Shown here piece after piece: positions 36,439-45,460 of a stretch of DNA of 64,000 nucleotides. The notes beneath the pieces were generated by a model, which made no database searches, was not told where the DNA came from, and saw nothing but the letters and a program-made list of their open reading frames with translations. This DNA is from Paenibacillus uliginis N3/975. GTDB lineage: Bacteria; Bacillota; Bacilli; Paenibacillales; Paenibacillaceae. The stretch's first letter is position 1. Every line of letters begins with the position of its first letter. The translations under genes and the position numbers were made by a program. The stretch is taken from contig NZ_LT840184.1 in the NCBI RefSeq assembly GCF_900177425.1, positions 4,691,705 to 4,755,704 of the forward strand. Reading direction: 5' to 3'.

Positions 36439-37440
36439 CTAACGGTTCCGGATCCAGCGGGCTGCATCTTTGGAGAAATACGTAATAATAATGTCTGCTC
36501 CGGCTCGCTTCATTCCTGTGAGCATTTCCATCACGATTGCCTGTTCATTAATCCATCCTTGATTAGCAGCTGCTTTGACCATCGAGTATTCACCACTGAC
36601 GTTATAGGCTACAAGCGGCAGATCAAACTGATCCCGCAGCAATCTCACAATATCCAGATATGCGAGAGCCGGCTTGACCATAAGCATGTCAGCACCTTCG
36701 AGCACATCACTTTCAGCTTCACGTAGCGCTTCCCGTACATTTGCAGGATCCATCTGATATGTTTTACGGTCGCCGAACTGCGGAGCAGAATCAGCCGCTT
36801 CACGGAATGGTCCGTAAAAGGCAGAGGCATATTTAACCGAATAAGACATGATCGGAATATGCTGAAAGCCCTCTTCATCCAGCGCTGTCCGAATTGCTTG
36901 CACGAACCCGTCCATCATGTTGGAAGGAGCAATGATATCAGCACCGGCTTTTGCTTGGGAAACCGCTGTACGTGCCAGAAGTTCCAAAGATTCGTCATTC
37001 ATAACGTCCCCATGGACATGCCCGTCACGTTCAAACGTATGAACCATACCGCAATGTCCGTGATCTGTAAATTCGCACAGGCAAGTATCAGCGATTACCA
37101 ACAGATCAGGATACCATTCCTTAATGAGCCGTGTTGCTTCCTGAACGATACCATTATCCACAAAACCGGATGTTCCCACGCTATCTTTGCTTTCAGGTAT
37201 ACCAAACAGCAGCACAGCTGGAATTCCAAGAGCAGCAATTTCGTCCACTTCTTCTTTCAGCGTATCCAAGGAGAAATGAAACACTCCCGGCATGGATGAA
37301 ATCTCAGTCTTTACTCCGGTTCCATAGGTTACAAAGATGGGTTGCACCAAATCTTCGATGTTCAGTACTGTCTCACGGACCATGTTGCGAATACCGGCAC
37401 TTTGACGCAACCGGCGGTGGCGTACAATCGGAAAACTCAT
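36439..37440 (-). CDS. hemB: delta-aminolevulinic acid dehydratase (porphobilinogen synthase)
   Basis: 333 residues. Condenses two ALA to porphobilinogen. Schiff-base lysine in MVKPALAYLD, second active lysine in YSVKYASAFYGPFR, zinc-type cysteines in CLCEFTDHGHC. ATG at 37440 chosen for GGAGGG 7 bases upstream. Confidence 0.97.
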   Translation of the reverse strand: MSFPIVRHRRLRQSAGIRNMVRETVLNIEDLVQPIFVTYGTGVKTEISSMPGVFHFSLDTLKEEVDEIAALGIPAVLLFGIPESKDSVGTSGFVDNGIVQEATRLIKEWYPDLLVIADTCLCEFTDHGHCGMVHTFERDGHVHGDVMNDESLELLARTAVSQAKAGADIIAPSNMMDGFVQAIRTALDEEGFQHIPIMSYSVKYASAFYGPFREAADSAPQFGDRKTYQMDPANVREALREAESDVLEGADMLMVKPALAYLDIVRLLRDQFDLPLVAYNVSGEYSMVKAAANQGWINEQAIVMEMLTGMKRAGADIIITYFSKDAARWIRNR

Positions 37441-37526
37441 GTTCAATCCCTCCAGGTTAAAAAGTATAATGTCGAATGTCTCTATATAGATTTGTAACGT
37501 ATTTTAAATTTATAAGTCCTTGTAAA

Positions 37527-39089
37527 TTAACTCCGGTGGCGGCGCGGCTCATCCTTGTTCCATTCACACAAAGCTTCGACCAGGCTATCGATTGTCGCTT
37601 CCTCAGCCATAATCGATACGTTTAGCCCCGCCTCCCTGGCCGTTTCCGCTGTCAGCGGACCGATGCAGGCAACAGTACTATCGCGAAGCAGCTCCAGTGG
37701 TGTGTGTGCGTCTCCACCCATCCGTTCCAGGACACGCAGCAAGTTCGTAACAGTCGAGGAGCTAGTGAATGTAACGGCATGAACGCCGCCTTCCTCAAAC
37801 AGTTTGAGCAGCTCGTCGTCATCCTCACCACACAGGACCGTTTCATATGTCTTGATGTCTGTCACATGCAGTCCCATCCGTGTCAGTTCCTCTGGAAGCC
37901 AGCTCCGGCCGAGATCTCCACGTGGAAGCAGTATTTGCTGGCCTGCCTTCAACTCCGATCCGAATGCATCCACAAGTCCTTCTGCCTGGTAGCGTTCCTT
38001 CAGCATTTCAGCAGCGATCCCCCGTTCACGTAAAGCACCCGCTGTTGCAGGCCCAACCGCTGCGATTCTGGCCCCTGCCAGAGCACGTATATCCTTGCCT
38101 GACTCATTCAGGTGACGGAAGAAAAAATCCACTCCGTTCACACTCGTAAAAAATACCCAGTCATATTGATTAAGCTTATCCAGTGCTTGATGAATCTCCG
38201 ATATGTCCAGGCTCGAGGTCGGCATAACGGTCTCGATGACCGGGAATTCATATGGCTCACCGCCCAAATCCTCAATCCGACTCACAAGCTGACTCGCCTG
38301 GCTGCGGGCCCGGGTCACAAGGATCCGCTTGCCAAACAAAGGCAGCTGTTCGGCCCACTTCAGATGCTCACGCTGCAGAACAACCTCACCAACGACAATA
38401 ACCGCCGGAGGTTGAAAATTGGCCGCCTTTACAATCTCTTCAATATCGGCAAGCGTCCCGGTAATCGTATCCTGCTCAGCACGCGTTCCCCAGCGCACAA
38501 GAGCCACCGGGGTCTCCGGCGGCCTTCCGTGAGCAATTAATTGGCGGCTAATATATCCAATTTTGGCTACCCCCATCATAAAGATCAATGTACCCGTTGC
38601 ATTCGTTACCTTATCCCACTGGATCATCCGGTCCAGCTTGTCTGGACTCTCATGGCCTGTAATGATAGACAACGAGGACGCGAGATCACGATGAGTTACC
38701 GGAATACCCGCATATGTAGGAACACTGATCGACGAGGTTATGCCTGGAACAATTTCAAAAGCGATACCGTGGCGGTACAAAAGCTCCGCCTCTTCCCCTA
38801 CCCTACCGAAGATCGTAGGGTCACCGCCCTTGAGCCGGACAACCGTCTTTCCCGTAAGCGCCAGGTCAACTAACAGTTGATTGATTTCTTCCTGCTTCAT
38901 CGTATGCCTGTCAGGAAGCTTTCCAACATACACTTTCTCGGCTCCCGGCTTCATCCATCTCAACAAGCGGGGAGATGCCAAGCGGTCATATACTACAGCA
39001 TCCGCTTTTTCGATGCATTCCTTCCCCTTAATCGTAATCAGCCTTGCATCGCCAGGCCCTGCTCCAACTAAGTAAACCTTACCTATCAT
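37527..39089 (-). CDS. fused uroporphyrinogen-III C-methyltransferase / uroporphyrinogen-III synthase
   Basis: 520 residues. N-terminal SUMT (CobA/SirA) domain, about 1-240, with VGAGPGD and VRLKGGDPTIFGR; C-terminal HemD domain, about 255-515, starting GKRILVTRARSQ. One protein thus makes uroporphyrinogen III and sends part of it to precorrin-2 by SAM-dependent methylation. The gene starts 4 bases after hemC. Such fusions are common in Paenibacillus and Clostridia; B. subtilis has a stand-alone hemD. Confidence 0.95.
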   Translation of the reverse strand: MIGKVYLVGAGPGDARLITIKGKECIEKADAVVYDRLASPRLLRWMKPGAEKVYVGKLPDRHTMKQEEINQLLVDLALTGKTVVRLKGGDPTIFGRVGEEAELLYRHGIAFEIVPGITSSISVPTYAGIPVTHRDLASSLSIITGHESPDKLDRMIQWDKVTNATGTLIFMMGVAKIGYISRQLIAHGRPPETPVALVRWGTRAEQDTITGTLADIEEIVKAANFQPPAVIVVGEVVLQREHLKWAEQLPLFGKRILVTRARSQASQLVSRIEDLGGEPYEFPVIETVMPTSSLDISEIHQALDKLNQYDWVFFTSVNGVDFFFRHLNESGKDIRALAGARIAAVGPATAGALRERGIAAEMLKERYQAEGLVDAFGSELKAGQQILLPRGDLGRSWLPEELTRMGLHVTDIKTYETVLCGEDDDELLKLFEEGGVHAVTFTSSSTVTNLLRVLERMGGDAHTPLELLRDSTVACIGPLTAETAREAGLNVSIMAEEATIDSLVEALCEWNKDEPRRHRS

Positions 39090-39093
39090 CCGA

Positions 39094-40050
39094 TCATCCC
39101 CTAACTTGCGCCAGAATCTGCTCCGCTCCCTTAGCTTTCAGCTTATCGGAAACCTCTACGCCCAAAGCCTCTGGATCTGTTCCTTCAGCACTTTCCTTCA
39201 ATACAAGCTCTCCGTCCGGTGAGCCCACCATGCCGGTTAATTGAATAATGCTCTGTCCTTCCAGGGAATGACCTGCTGGAGCCTCGGTCAACACCGCATA
39301 TGCACCTATCGGTACCTGACAGCCACCGTTGAGCTCATTCAAATACTTACGTTCAGCGGCTACCGTCCGGGCTGTTTCTTCATCATTGTAAAGAGAAAGA
39401 AGCGATAAGAGCTCTGTATCATCTTCCCGGCATTCAATGCCGAGCGCACCTTGTCCTACAGCAGGCAGACACGTCTCAATAGACAAGTACGATGTGATCC
39501 GGTCCTCCCATCCCATCCGCTGAAGACCCGCTGCTGCCAGAATGATAGCCTGATATTCTCCGTTCTCCAGCTTGCGAAGACGAGAATCGATATTACCCCG
39601 AATCCATTCAAGCTGCAAATCCGGACGGTATGCCTTCAGCTGGCTGGAACGGCGCAGACTGCTCGTCCCTACCTTCGCTCCTTGTGGCAGACTGTCCAAA
39701 CTGTTAGCTTCCAGTGATATGAGACAATCCCGGGGATCTTTTCTGCGCGGAACGGCTCCCGTCCTGAGGCCTTCAGGCAAAACAGAGGGCATATCCTTCA
39801 TGCTGTGGACGGCCATATCAATTTCACCATCGATCATCGCCTGCTCGATTTCTTTGACAAACAGTCCCTTGCCGCCAACCTTGGACAGCGTAACATCCAG
39901 AATGCGGTCACCTTTTGTAATGATTTTTTTAACTTCAAAATCAAATTCCATTCCGTTCTCGCGGGCCAATCGTCTCAAATCATCGATAACCTGGCCTGTC
40001 TGGGTAAGCGCAAGTGCGCTTTGTCTGCTGCCAACCACAATTTTACGCAT
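39094..40050 (-). CDS. hemC: hydroxymethylbilane synthase (porphobilinogen deaminase)
   Basis: 318 residues. Motifs GSRQSALALTQ, KGLFVKEIE, GTSSLRRSSQL and the dipyrromethane-cofactor cysteine in NGGCQVPIGAY. ATG at 40050 chosen for AGGAGG just upstream; this ribosome site lies at the end of the sirohaem gene. Confidence 0.97.
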   Translation of the reverse strand: MRKIVVGSRQSALALTQTGQVIDDLRRLARENGMEFDFEVKKIITKGDRILDVTLSKVGGKGLFVKEIEQAMIDGEIDMAVHSMKDMPSVLPEGLRTGAVPRRKDPRDCLISLEANSLDSLPQGAKVGTSSLRRSSQLKAYRPDLQLEWIRGNIDSRLRKLENGEYQAIILAAAGLQRMGWEDRITSYLSIETCLPAVGQGALGIECREDDTELLSLLSLYNDEETARTVAAERKYLNELNGGCQVPIGAYAVLTEAPAGHSLEGQSIIQLTGMVGSPDGELVLKESAEGTDPEALGVEVSDKLKAKGAEQILAQVRG

Positions 40051-40052
40051 AC

Positions 40053-40700
40053 TTATTCCTCCTGATTGTGACTGATCCATTGTTGGATCTGTTCCGGACT
40101 CCATGGAGTATAGCTTCCCCGCCGTATGTCCTGTAGTATATCGATTTCATGTATTTTTCGCAAAAGCTTCCGCCGTACGGAAACTGATGACACCTCTTTC
40201 TTGACCGCGCAACGCATGGTGTACAAAAACTCAAGGTACGGCTCAAATTCGTCCCCCAGCTGTTTCTCCAGGCGGCTGCATATATCCACCGCTGCAAGCG
40301 GACCCGCACCGGACGTAGACACCGCAACCGTGAGCCTTCCTCTCTTCATAACAGCCGGATTAATAAAGTTACCAGATTCCCCGCTGCTTGCAACGTTAAC
40401 CATTACCCCAAGCTGGCGGGCCTCCGCGGCGATTGCTTCATTAACTGTCGGGACATCGGTAGCAGCATGCACCAAAAATGCTCCCTTAAGGTCGCCGTCT
40501 CTATATTCTCTAGAGGTCCATTCAATCTGATCTGAATCAACCAGTTGAAGAAGACTCTCACTTATGAGAGGACTTATAATATGTACCAAGGCACCGGCAG
40601 CCAGCAACATGTCAACTTTTCGCTCAGCCACCAGCCCCCCACCTATAATCATGCAGGTCTGACCCTCGCAGTTCAACATAACCGGAACATAATGAACCAT
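40053..40700 (-). CDS. precorrin-2 dehydrogenase / sirohydrochlorin ferrochelatase-like (Met8 family)
   Basis: 215 residues. Rossmann motif IIGGGLVAERKV, the ASSGESGNFINPA segment and SGAGPLAA are typical of the NAD-dependent sirohaem enzymes. With the SUMT domain of the downstream fusion it forms the sirohaem branch. Whether it also chelates iron cannot be told. In B. subtilis the cognate genes lie elsewhere (yln cluster). Confidence 0.9.
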   Translation of the reverse strand: MVHYVPVMLNCEGQTCMIIGGGLVAERKVDMLLAAGALVHIISPLISESLLQLVDSDQIEWTSREYRDGDLKGAFLVHAATDVPTVNEAIAAEARQLGVMVNVASSGESGNFINPAVMKRGRLTVAVSTSGAGPLAAVDICSRLEKQLGDEFEPYLEFLYTMRCAVKKEVSSVSVRRKLLRKIHEIDILQDIRRGSYTPWSPEQIQQWISHNQEE

Positions 40701-40709
40701 ATTTACTAA

Positions 40710-41534
40710 TCACACTCCCGACCAGCGGTGAAACTCAGACCAAGCATTTAGAAAGAAATTCAACACGATAAATCCAAATCCGATCAATGCCCACACTGCA
40801 GTCTCCAACCCAGACCGACGATGCAAATGCCGCCGCACGAAGTAATATATATAAATGCCAAGTGCAACTGCGGTTGACAGCACCTTCAGATCCGCCAGAA
40901 GCGTCCATCGCCCCTCAGTGGCAATGGACAACACTGCAATGACCAATGACAATATCAGCACCGGTGTACCCGTTAATAGGGCAAAATATGAATATTTATC
41001 TAATATCTCAAGGCTGGGAAGCCTTCGGATTATATCATTCCACTTCTTGTGCTTCAGCTTGCGGTGCAGAAACATGTACATTCCCGCAAAGACCGCTCCA
41101 ACGGTTAACGCCGTAAAGCTGACACTTGCAAGTGCGATATGCAGCATTAACAGCCCATGAACCGTCTGCCAGCTCTCCAAGGGATTATATCCTGCCGTAA
41201 GCAACAACCCATTGAGCAGCATAACGCAAAAACCGATTATATTCATAAGGAGTGCGGCAAATTCCGCCCGTCTCGTAAAAATAATGACAATGGATGTCAC
41301 TGTTACACTGAACGAACTGAGTAGCAAAAAATCAAAAGAAGTAAAGACGGGGAATGTTCCTGTTTCCCCTACCCGTATTCCAATGGCACCACACTGGAAA
41401 AGAGCTGCAACAACAAGAAGCCCTGTGCCTATCCGCTTCGCTGCCCGATTGCGTTTCACGCAATCCGAGATATAAAACAGAAGGCTCAGGGCATAGATAC
41501 AAATGCCAGCATCATAGATTAGATTTAATAACAT
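40710..41534 (-). CDS. hemX: HemX, cytochrome c assembly-type membrane protein
   Basis: 274 residues with eight hydrophobic helices; a WxWD-less CcsA-like family member found after hemA in Bacillales. In B. subtilis HemX lowers HemA protein level. AGGTGA precedes ATG. Confidence 0.88.
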   Translation of the reverse strand: MLLNLIYDAGICIYALSLLFYISDCVKRNRAAKRIGTGLLVVAALFQCGAIGIRVGETGTFPVFTSFDFLLLSSFSVTVTSIVIIFTRRAEFAALLMNIIGFCVMLLNGLLLTAGYNPLESWQTVHGLLMLHIALASVSFTALTVGAVFAGMYMFLHRKLKHKKWNDIIRRLPSLEILDKYSYFALLTGTPVLILSLVIAVLSIATEGRWTLLADLKVLSTAVALGIYIYYFVRRHLHRRSGLETAVWALIGFGFIVLNFFLNAWSEFHRWSGV

Positions 41535-41551
41535 GAGTTACGTCACCTGCC

Positions 41552-42958
41552 TTAAAGAGCGGCAGGGGTCAGAGAAATCCGGACCGATTTCTGCTCAGCA
41601 GATGGATCCACCGATTTGACCAAAGACTCAACCTCAGATGGGTTTGCATTGTTCAGAGCCTTACTGTCTGCTCCTTGTTCATTCTCTTCCATCAAACTTT
41701 CCAAAGCGAAAATTTGAGTGAAATAATCAAGTGCTTCACCGCCATGCTTTCCGCCCGTCATTTCTTTGATCCGGTTGATCGGATCATGCATCATCTGATT
41801 CACAATACTCTTCGTCAGACGACGAATGACTTTGCGCTGGCGCTCATCCAGCTCAGGAAGTTTGTTAAACAAGCTTTCGAGCGTTTCCTCATGAATGTTG
41901 TTCGATTTATCCTGCAATGCCCGGATTGCGGGTCTGACGCCAAGCGTCTTCAACCACTGATGGAATGCATCCATCTCCTCTTCGATCATAATTTCGATTT
42001 TGGCTGCTTCTGCACGCCGCATCTCCATATTGCTCTCCACAATACCTTCCAGATCATCAATATCATACAAGAATACGTTGGATACTTCGCCCACCGCAGG
42101 ATCAATGTCCCGAGGGACGGCAATGTCGATCATAAAGAGAGGCCGGGACTGGCGTTTCTTCATACTTTCTTTGACTCGTGACGGACTCAGTACATAATCG
42201 TTCGCACCCGTGGAGCTGATGACGATATCCACTTCGTGAAGGCGCTCCATCGCTTCCAGCATGCCGCATGGAGTTCCCCGGAATTTACGCGCAAGCTCCT
42301 CTGCACGAACTATCGTGCGGTTGGCTACAATGACTTCAGCTGCACCGTTGGCATACAAGTGCTTGACGGTCAGCTCACTCATTTTTCCGGCGCCCAGAAT
42401 AAGTACTTTTTTATCGTTAAATGTTCCAAATATTCGTTTGCCCAATTCAACAGCCGCATAACTTACAGAAACTGCGCTTTCTCCGATAGAAGTTTCGGAA
42501 TGAGCCCGTTTACCCAGGGTAACAGACTGCTTAAACAACATATTAAACCAGGTGCCTGTCGCCTTCTCCTCCTGAGACTTCAAGAAGGCACTACGTACCT
42601 GTCCTAGAATCTGCGTCTCACCAATAACCATGGAATCCAGACCACAGGTCACTTTGAACAAGTGCGAAATCGCCTGCTCATCTTCATATATATATAGATG
42701 CTGTGTAAATTCTTCACGTTTAATGTCAAACCACTGCTCCATAAAACTACGGATAAAATAGCCGCACATATGAAGGCGGTCAACCACCACATAAATCTCA
42801 GTACGGTTGCAGGTAGCGACAATGACGCCCTCTAATACGCTCTTGGTTGACTTCAGCTGGTTCAACGCCTCGGGCAAATCTTGCTCCGCAAATGTAAAAC
42901 GTTCTCTGACTTCCACAGGCGCCGTGCGATAGTTCAACCCAACAACGACGATGTGCAT
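41552..42958 (-). CDS. hemA: glutamyl-tRNA reductase
   Basis: 468 residues. Catalytic Cys50 in VATCNRTEIY, GLNYRTAPVEVRE at the N-terminus, GLDSMVIGETQI, NADPH-binding LGAGKMSELT, and the C-terminal dimerisation helices. First enzyme of tetrapyrrole synthesis and first gene of the operon. AGGTG upstream of ATG. Confidence 0.97.
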   Translation of the reverse strand: MHIVVVGLNYRTAPVEVRERFTFAEQDLPEALNQLKSTKSVLEGVIVATCNRTEIYVVVDRLHMCGYFIRSFMEQWFDIKREEFTQHLYIYEDEQAISHLFKVTCGLDSMVIGETQILGQVRSAFLKSQEEKATGTWFNMLFKQSVTLGKRAHSETSIGESAVSVSYAAVELGKRIFGTFNDKKVLILGAGKMSELTVKHLYANGAAEVIVANRTIVRAEELARKFRGTPCGMLEAMERLHEVDIVISSTGANDYVLSPSRVKESMKKRQSRPLFMIDIAVPRDIDPAVGEVSNVFLYDIDDLEGIVESNMEMRRAEAAKIEIMIEEEMDAFHQWLKTLGVRPAIRALQDKSNNIHEETLESLFNKLPELDERQRKVIRRLTKSIVNQMMHDPINRIKEMTGGKHGGEALDYFTQIFALESLMEENEQGADSKALNNANPSEVESLVKSVDPSAEQKSVRISLTPAAL

Positions 42959-43042
42959 TGCGTGTTCACCTGCCTAATGGTTTTTAATGCGCTCCGTATA
43001 GTACATTACACTTACAATAAGATAACTTGTTTGACCATGATA

Positions 43043-43052
43043 ATTATATCAC
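43043..43052 (-). promoter_or_regulatory. extended -10 promoter of the haem operon (candidate)
   Basis: Minus-strand TGATATAAT places a perfect -10 (43043-43048) with TG extension about 80 bases before hemA. No good -35 box at the right distance. No PerR-type operator was recognised by eye. Confidence 0.5.
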
Positions 43053-43173
43053 AGGTTGTCGAAATTCCTTGTCCATTTTATGAAATGTTTATGAAATCCC
43101 CTTACTATTGTGGTATGTTTCAGCTGGAGATATACGGAGCAATTCCCTGTGTTACTCTATTCGTATAAAATAA

Positions 43174-43199
43174 ATAACCATGGAGAATTCCATGGTTAT
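43174..43199 (-). terminator. terminator of speD
   Basis: An 11-base perfect stem with a 4-base loop, 25 bases after the speD stop, followed by TTATTTATTTTA on the minus strand. Confidence 0.75.
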
Positions 43200-43224
43200 C
43201 AGTATACACATTTGGGAGGCCTAC

Positions 43225-43623
43225 TTACACCAATTCGGCCTGTTTCATCTCGGGCGTTTCGACAGTCATTTCGCCTAAACCGCGTACGAGCTTTTTCGCA
43301 AAGCATTTTTCAGGTTTCAAAACGGATACCAGGTAATCAATAGCCAATTGCGGATCTACCGTTTCCCCGCAGGTATAACAGTCAATCGCAGCAAAACCTC
43401 TCTCAGGATAAGTATGAATAGAGAGATGGCTTTCCGACAGTAGCACAAGAACTGTAGCGCCTTGTGGTTCAAATTGCTTGGACTGGACGGACATTACCGT
43501 TGCTCCGCAGGCTTCAGCGGCTTCCACCATCTGAGCTTGCAAAAATTCAGCACTGTTCAGTAGTTCAAAGTCGACTCCCCAAGTATCAACAGCAACGTGT
43601 CTTCCGAAAGTTGAGTATTCCAT
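43225..43623 (-). CDS. speD: S-adenosylmethionine decarboxylase proenzyme
   Basis: 132 residues, the short bacterial (SpeH/class 1B) type. Self-cleavage before Ser65 in LLSESHLSIHTYPE gives the pyruvoyl group; CYTCG carries the second conserved cysteine region. Supplies decarboxylated SAM for spermidine. Monocistronic: own promoter, long leader and terminator. Confidence 0.95.
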   Translation of the reverse strand: MEYSTFGRHVAVDTWGVDFELLNSAEFLQAQMVEAAEACGATVMSVQSKQFEPQGATVLVLLSESHLSIHTYPERGFAAIDCYTCGETVDPQLAIDYLVSVLKPEKCFAKKLVRGLGEMTVETPEMKQAELV

Positions 43624-43764
43624 CTTCCGGTTTCCCCCTTCCTAGGAATAAAATGTTTGAAAAATTTCATCCGCTAGGACCTACGTCATTCACTTCCCGA
43701 GGGAATAATCTCTCGCAACATTACATGTCCTGAGTGAATCCTGGTTCCTATATTCTTTTCAACG
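43624..43764 (-). promoter_or_regulatory. long structured leader of speD
   Basis: About 140 untranslated bases. A 7-base helix (43733-43739 with 43688-43694) encloses a small hairpin (43712-43715 with 43698-43701). A second 5-base helix (43727-43731 with 43676-43680) crosses the first, which would form a pseudoknot. CCTAG at 43674-43678 can instead pair with CTAGG just before the ribosome site. I do not recognise a known riboswitch class. Confidence 0.4.
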
Positions 43765-43770
43765 AGATTA

Positions 43771-43799
43771 AAAATAACATCAATGAGGTTGAAATGCAA
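43771..43799 (-). promoter_or_regulatory. speD promoter
   Basis: Minus-strand -35 TTGCAT (43794-43799), 17-base spacer, -10 TATTTT (43771-43776). The rest of the stretch up to 43926 is AT-rich without further signals that I can see. Confidence 0.5.
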
Positions 43800-43926
43800 T
43801 ACATTTTTGAAAATTGATGATTTTTATTTTACAGATCAGCATATGAAAATGAATAAAGGTTTGCTCATCATAGACAAGTTGTATTTTTAGCTTGTTAAAT
43901 GTCTTTGTTTGCGATGTAGGCCTAAT

Positions 43927-43961
43927 AAAAAAAGCCCCCGGATAAAAACGGGTAGCTTTTC
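43927..43961 (-). terminator. terminator of the conserved gene at 43981
   Basis: Imperfect GC-rich stem with AAAAGC/GCTTTT base and seven T residues on the minus strand, right after the stop codon. Confidence 0.8.
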
Positions 43962-43980
43962 GTTATTACAATATAGTTAC

Positions 43981-44568
43981 TTAAGCCTCTAGTACGAACA
44001 GTCGCTGATTAAATTTCCGAAGCTGCTCGTCGATACTTTCAATCCTCGACATGGTAACCGCAGCTATCCTCTGATCCAGAAGATCGTTAATGCGAAGGTG
44101 AATGGACTCGATCTCTTTCTCTGTTTCATTGCTGTTATACAGGCGCTGCAGTTCACCCGCCGTATTCTTGTACTCATAAATTAGACTGCAGTCATCTTCT
44201 GCCAGCTGTTCAATGCGCTCTACTGTTCCATCATGGTAGTCATAGCTCATAATGAATCCACGGTAAATCCGATTTACCTTGCCTGATCCTTTGAAAGCCG
44301 AAAAAAGCTTACGCACGGCATTGGTCAGTTGAGGGGTTACCAATCGGCAGGACAGCTCACAGACATAAAAGCCATCTTTGCGTTCAAAAGGCAAATGAAC
44401 TTCTTCCCCGCTTTCGTCTTCGAGCACGATCTCCTGCCCTCCGCCGTCCATCACCTTAACCCGAAAATTAATCTGGGAAGTTATGGTACTCTGCAGAAAT
44501 TGATTCATTTGAACGTCCGTCATTTGCATGGTGGCATTAACATATTCTGTGGCTAACCTATGAGCCAT
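43981..44568 (-). CDS. conserved protein of unknown function
   Basis: 195 residues from MAHRLATEYV; ATG at 44568 chosen for GAGGAG 6 bases upstream. No signal peptide or membrane helix. The middle looks like a mixed alpha/beta domain; the last 60 residues are helical and charged (coiled-coil-like). I do not recognise the family. Has its own terminator and lies between speD and engB. Confidence 0.65.
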   Translation of the reverse strand: MAHRLATEYVNATMQMTDVQMNQFLQSTITSQINFRVKVMDGGGQEIVLEDESGEEVHLPFERKDGFYVCELSCRLVTPQLTNAVRKLFSAFKGSGKVNRIYRGFIMSYDYHDGTVERIEQLAEDDCSLIYEYKNTAGELQRLYNSNETEKEIESIHLRINDLLDQRIAAVTMSRIESIDEQLRKFNQRLFVLEA

Positions 44569-44774
44569 AAAAATCTCCTCAATTCTTTTAACAATCCTTA
44601 CAACCATTATAACGCAGGATACAAGGTTTTTTCTTGTCAACGGATTGAGATTATTCAGCAAATTTCATAAAAAAACGGTTTAAGACGGAATTTCCCTAAC
44701 AATTTCGATGGGATTCTCACTTTCACACAGAAAATGCACCGTATCTCTACGGTATATGATGAAAAAATGATTTC

Positions 44775-44804
44775 ACAGGAAATAAGCAGGCAACCTCTTA
44801 TTCC
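44775..44804 (-). terminator. terminator of lonB-lonA-engB
   Basis: A stem of about 10 bases begins inside the engB stop region and is followed by TGAAATCATTTTTTC on the minus strand. Between it and the next gene lies only a small ACCGTA/TACGGT hairpin (44738-44753). Confidence 0.6.
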
Positions 44805-45445
44805 TGTCCCTTTTCTATAGAGAAAGTATCGTCCTCATTGGCCTCATCCGCTTCTAATCCATAGTTTGTATAAGACTGAATAATACTCCATAATTCATCC
44901 TTACCCAAACCACTTTCGGATGAAAACATGACCATCGAATGATGCGGCCGAAAACCTAACGTTTCCTTCACCATTTTGATATGTTTAGACCACCGACTTC
45001 GCGGGATTTTATCGGCCTTTGTTGCTACGACACAGACATCACGATCATAATACTGAAGCCAATCGTACATGATGATATCATCTTTTGATGGCGGATGACG
45101 CAGATCTACAACGAGCAGAACAAGTTTTAGCTCCTCGCGGTTCAGCAAATATCTCTCAATCATTTCACCAAATGCAGCACGTTGTGTTTTGGATACTTTC
45201 GCATAACCGTAACCCGGAAAATCCACTAAATATAAATCATCATTCGCACGGTAATAGTTCAACTGCTGTGTTTTACCTGGAGTCGAGCTTGTACGGGCCA
45301 AATTTTTACGGGATAGCATCCTGTTGATAAGCGAAGATTTACCCACATTGGAACGCCCTGCCAGAGCAATCTCTGGCAAGGCGTCTACAGGGTATTGGTC
45401 GGGACCTACAGCGCTGATAACAAATTCTGATTTTGTTACTTTCAT
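44798..45445 (-). CDS. engB: ribosome biogenesis GTPase EngB (YsxC)
   Basis: 215 residues. P-loop GRSNVGKSS, G2/G3 region with DFPGYGYAK, and TKADK. Essential for 50S assembly. 15 bases after lonA, as in B. subtilis. Confidence 0.97.
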   Translation of the reverse strand: MKVTKSEFVISAVGPDQYPVDALPEIALAGRSNVGKSSLINRMLSRKNLARTSSTPGKTQQLNYYRANDDLYLVDFPGYGYAKVSKTQRAAFGEMIERYLLNREELKLVLLVVDLRHPPSKDDIIMYDWLQYYDRDVCVVATKADKIPRSRWSKHIKMVKETLGFRPHHSMVMFSSESGLGKDELWSIIQSYTNYGLEADEANEDDTFSIEKGQE

Positions 45446-45460
45446 ATTCAGTATTCCTCT

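Noticed and set aside
44606..44640. TTGACA and TATAAT upstream of the unknown gene at 43981-44568
   Set aside because: Both boxes are excellent but 23 bases apart, too far for a normal sigma-A promoter; the TATAAT may still act alone.
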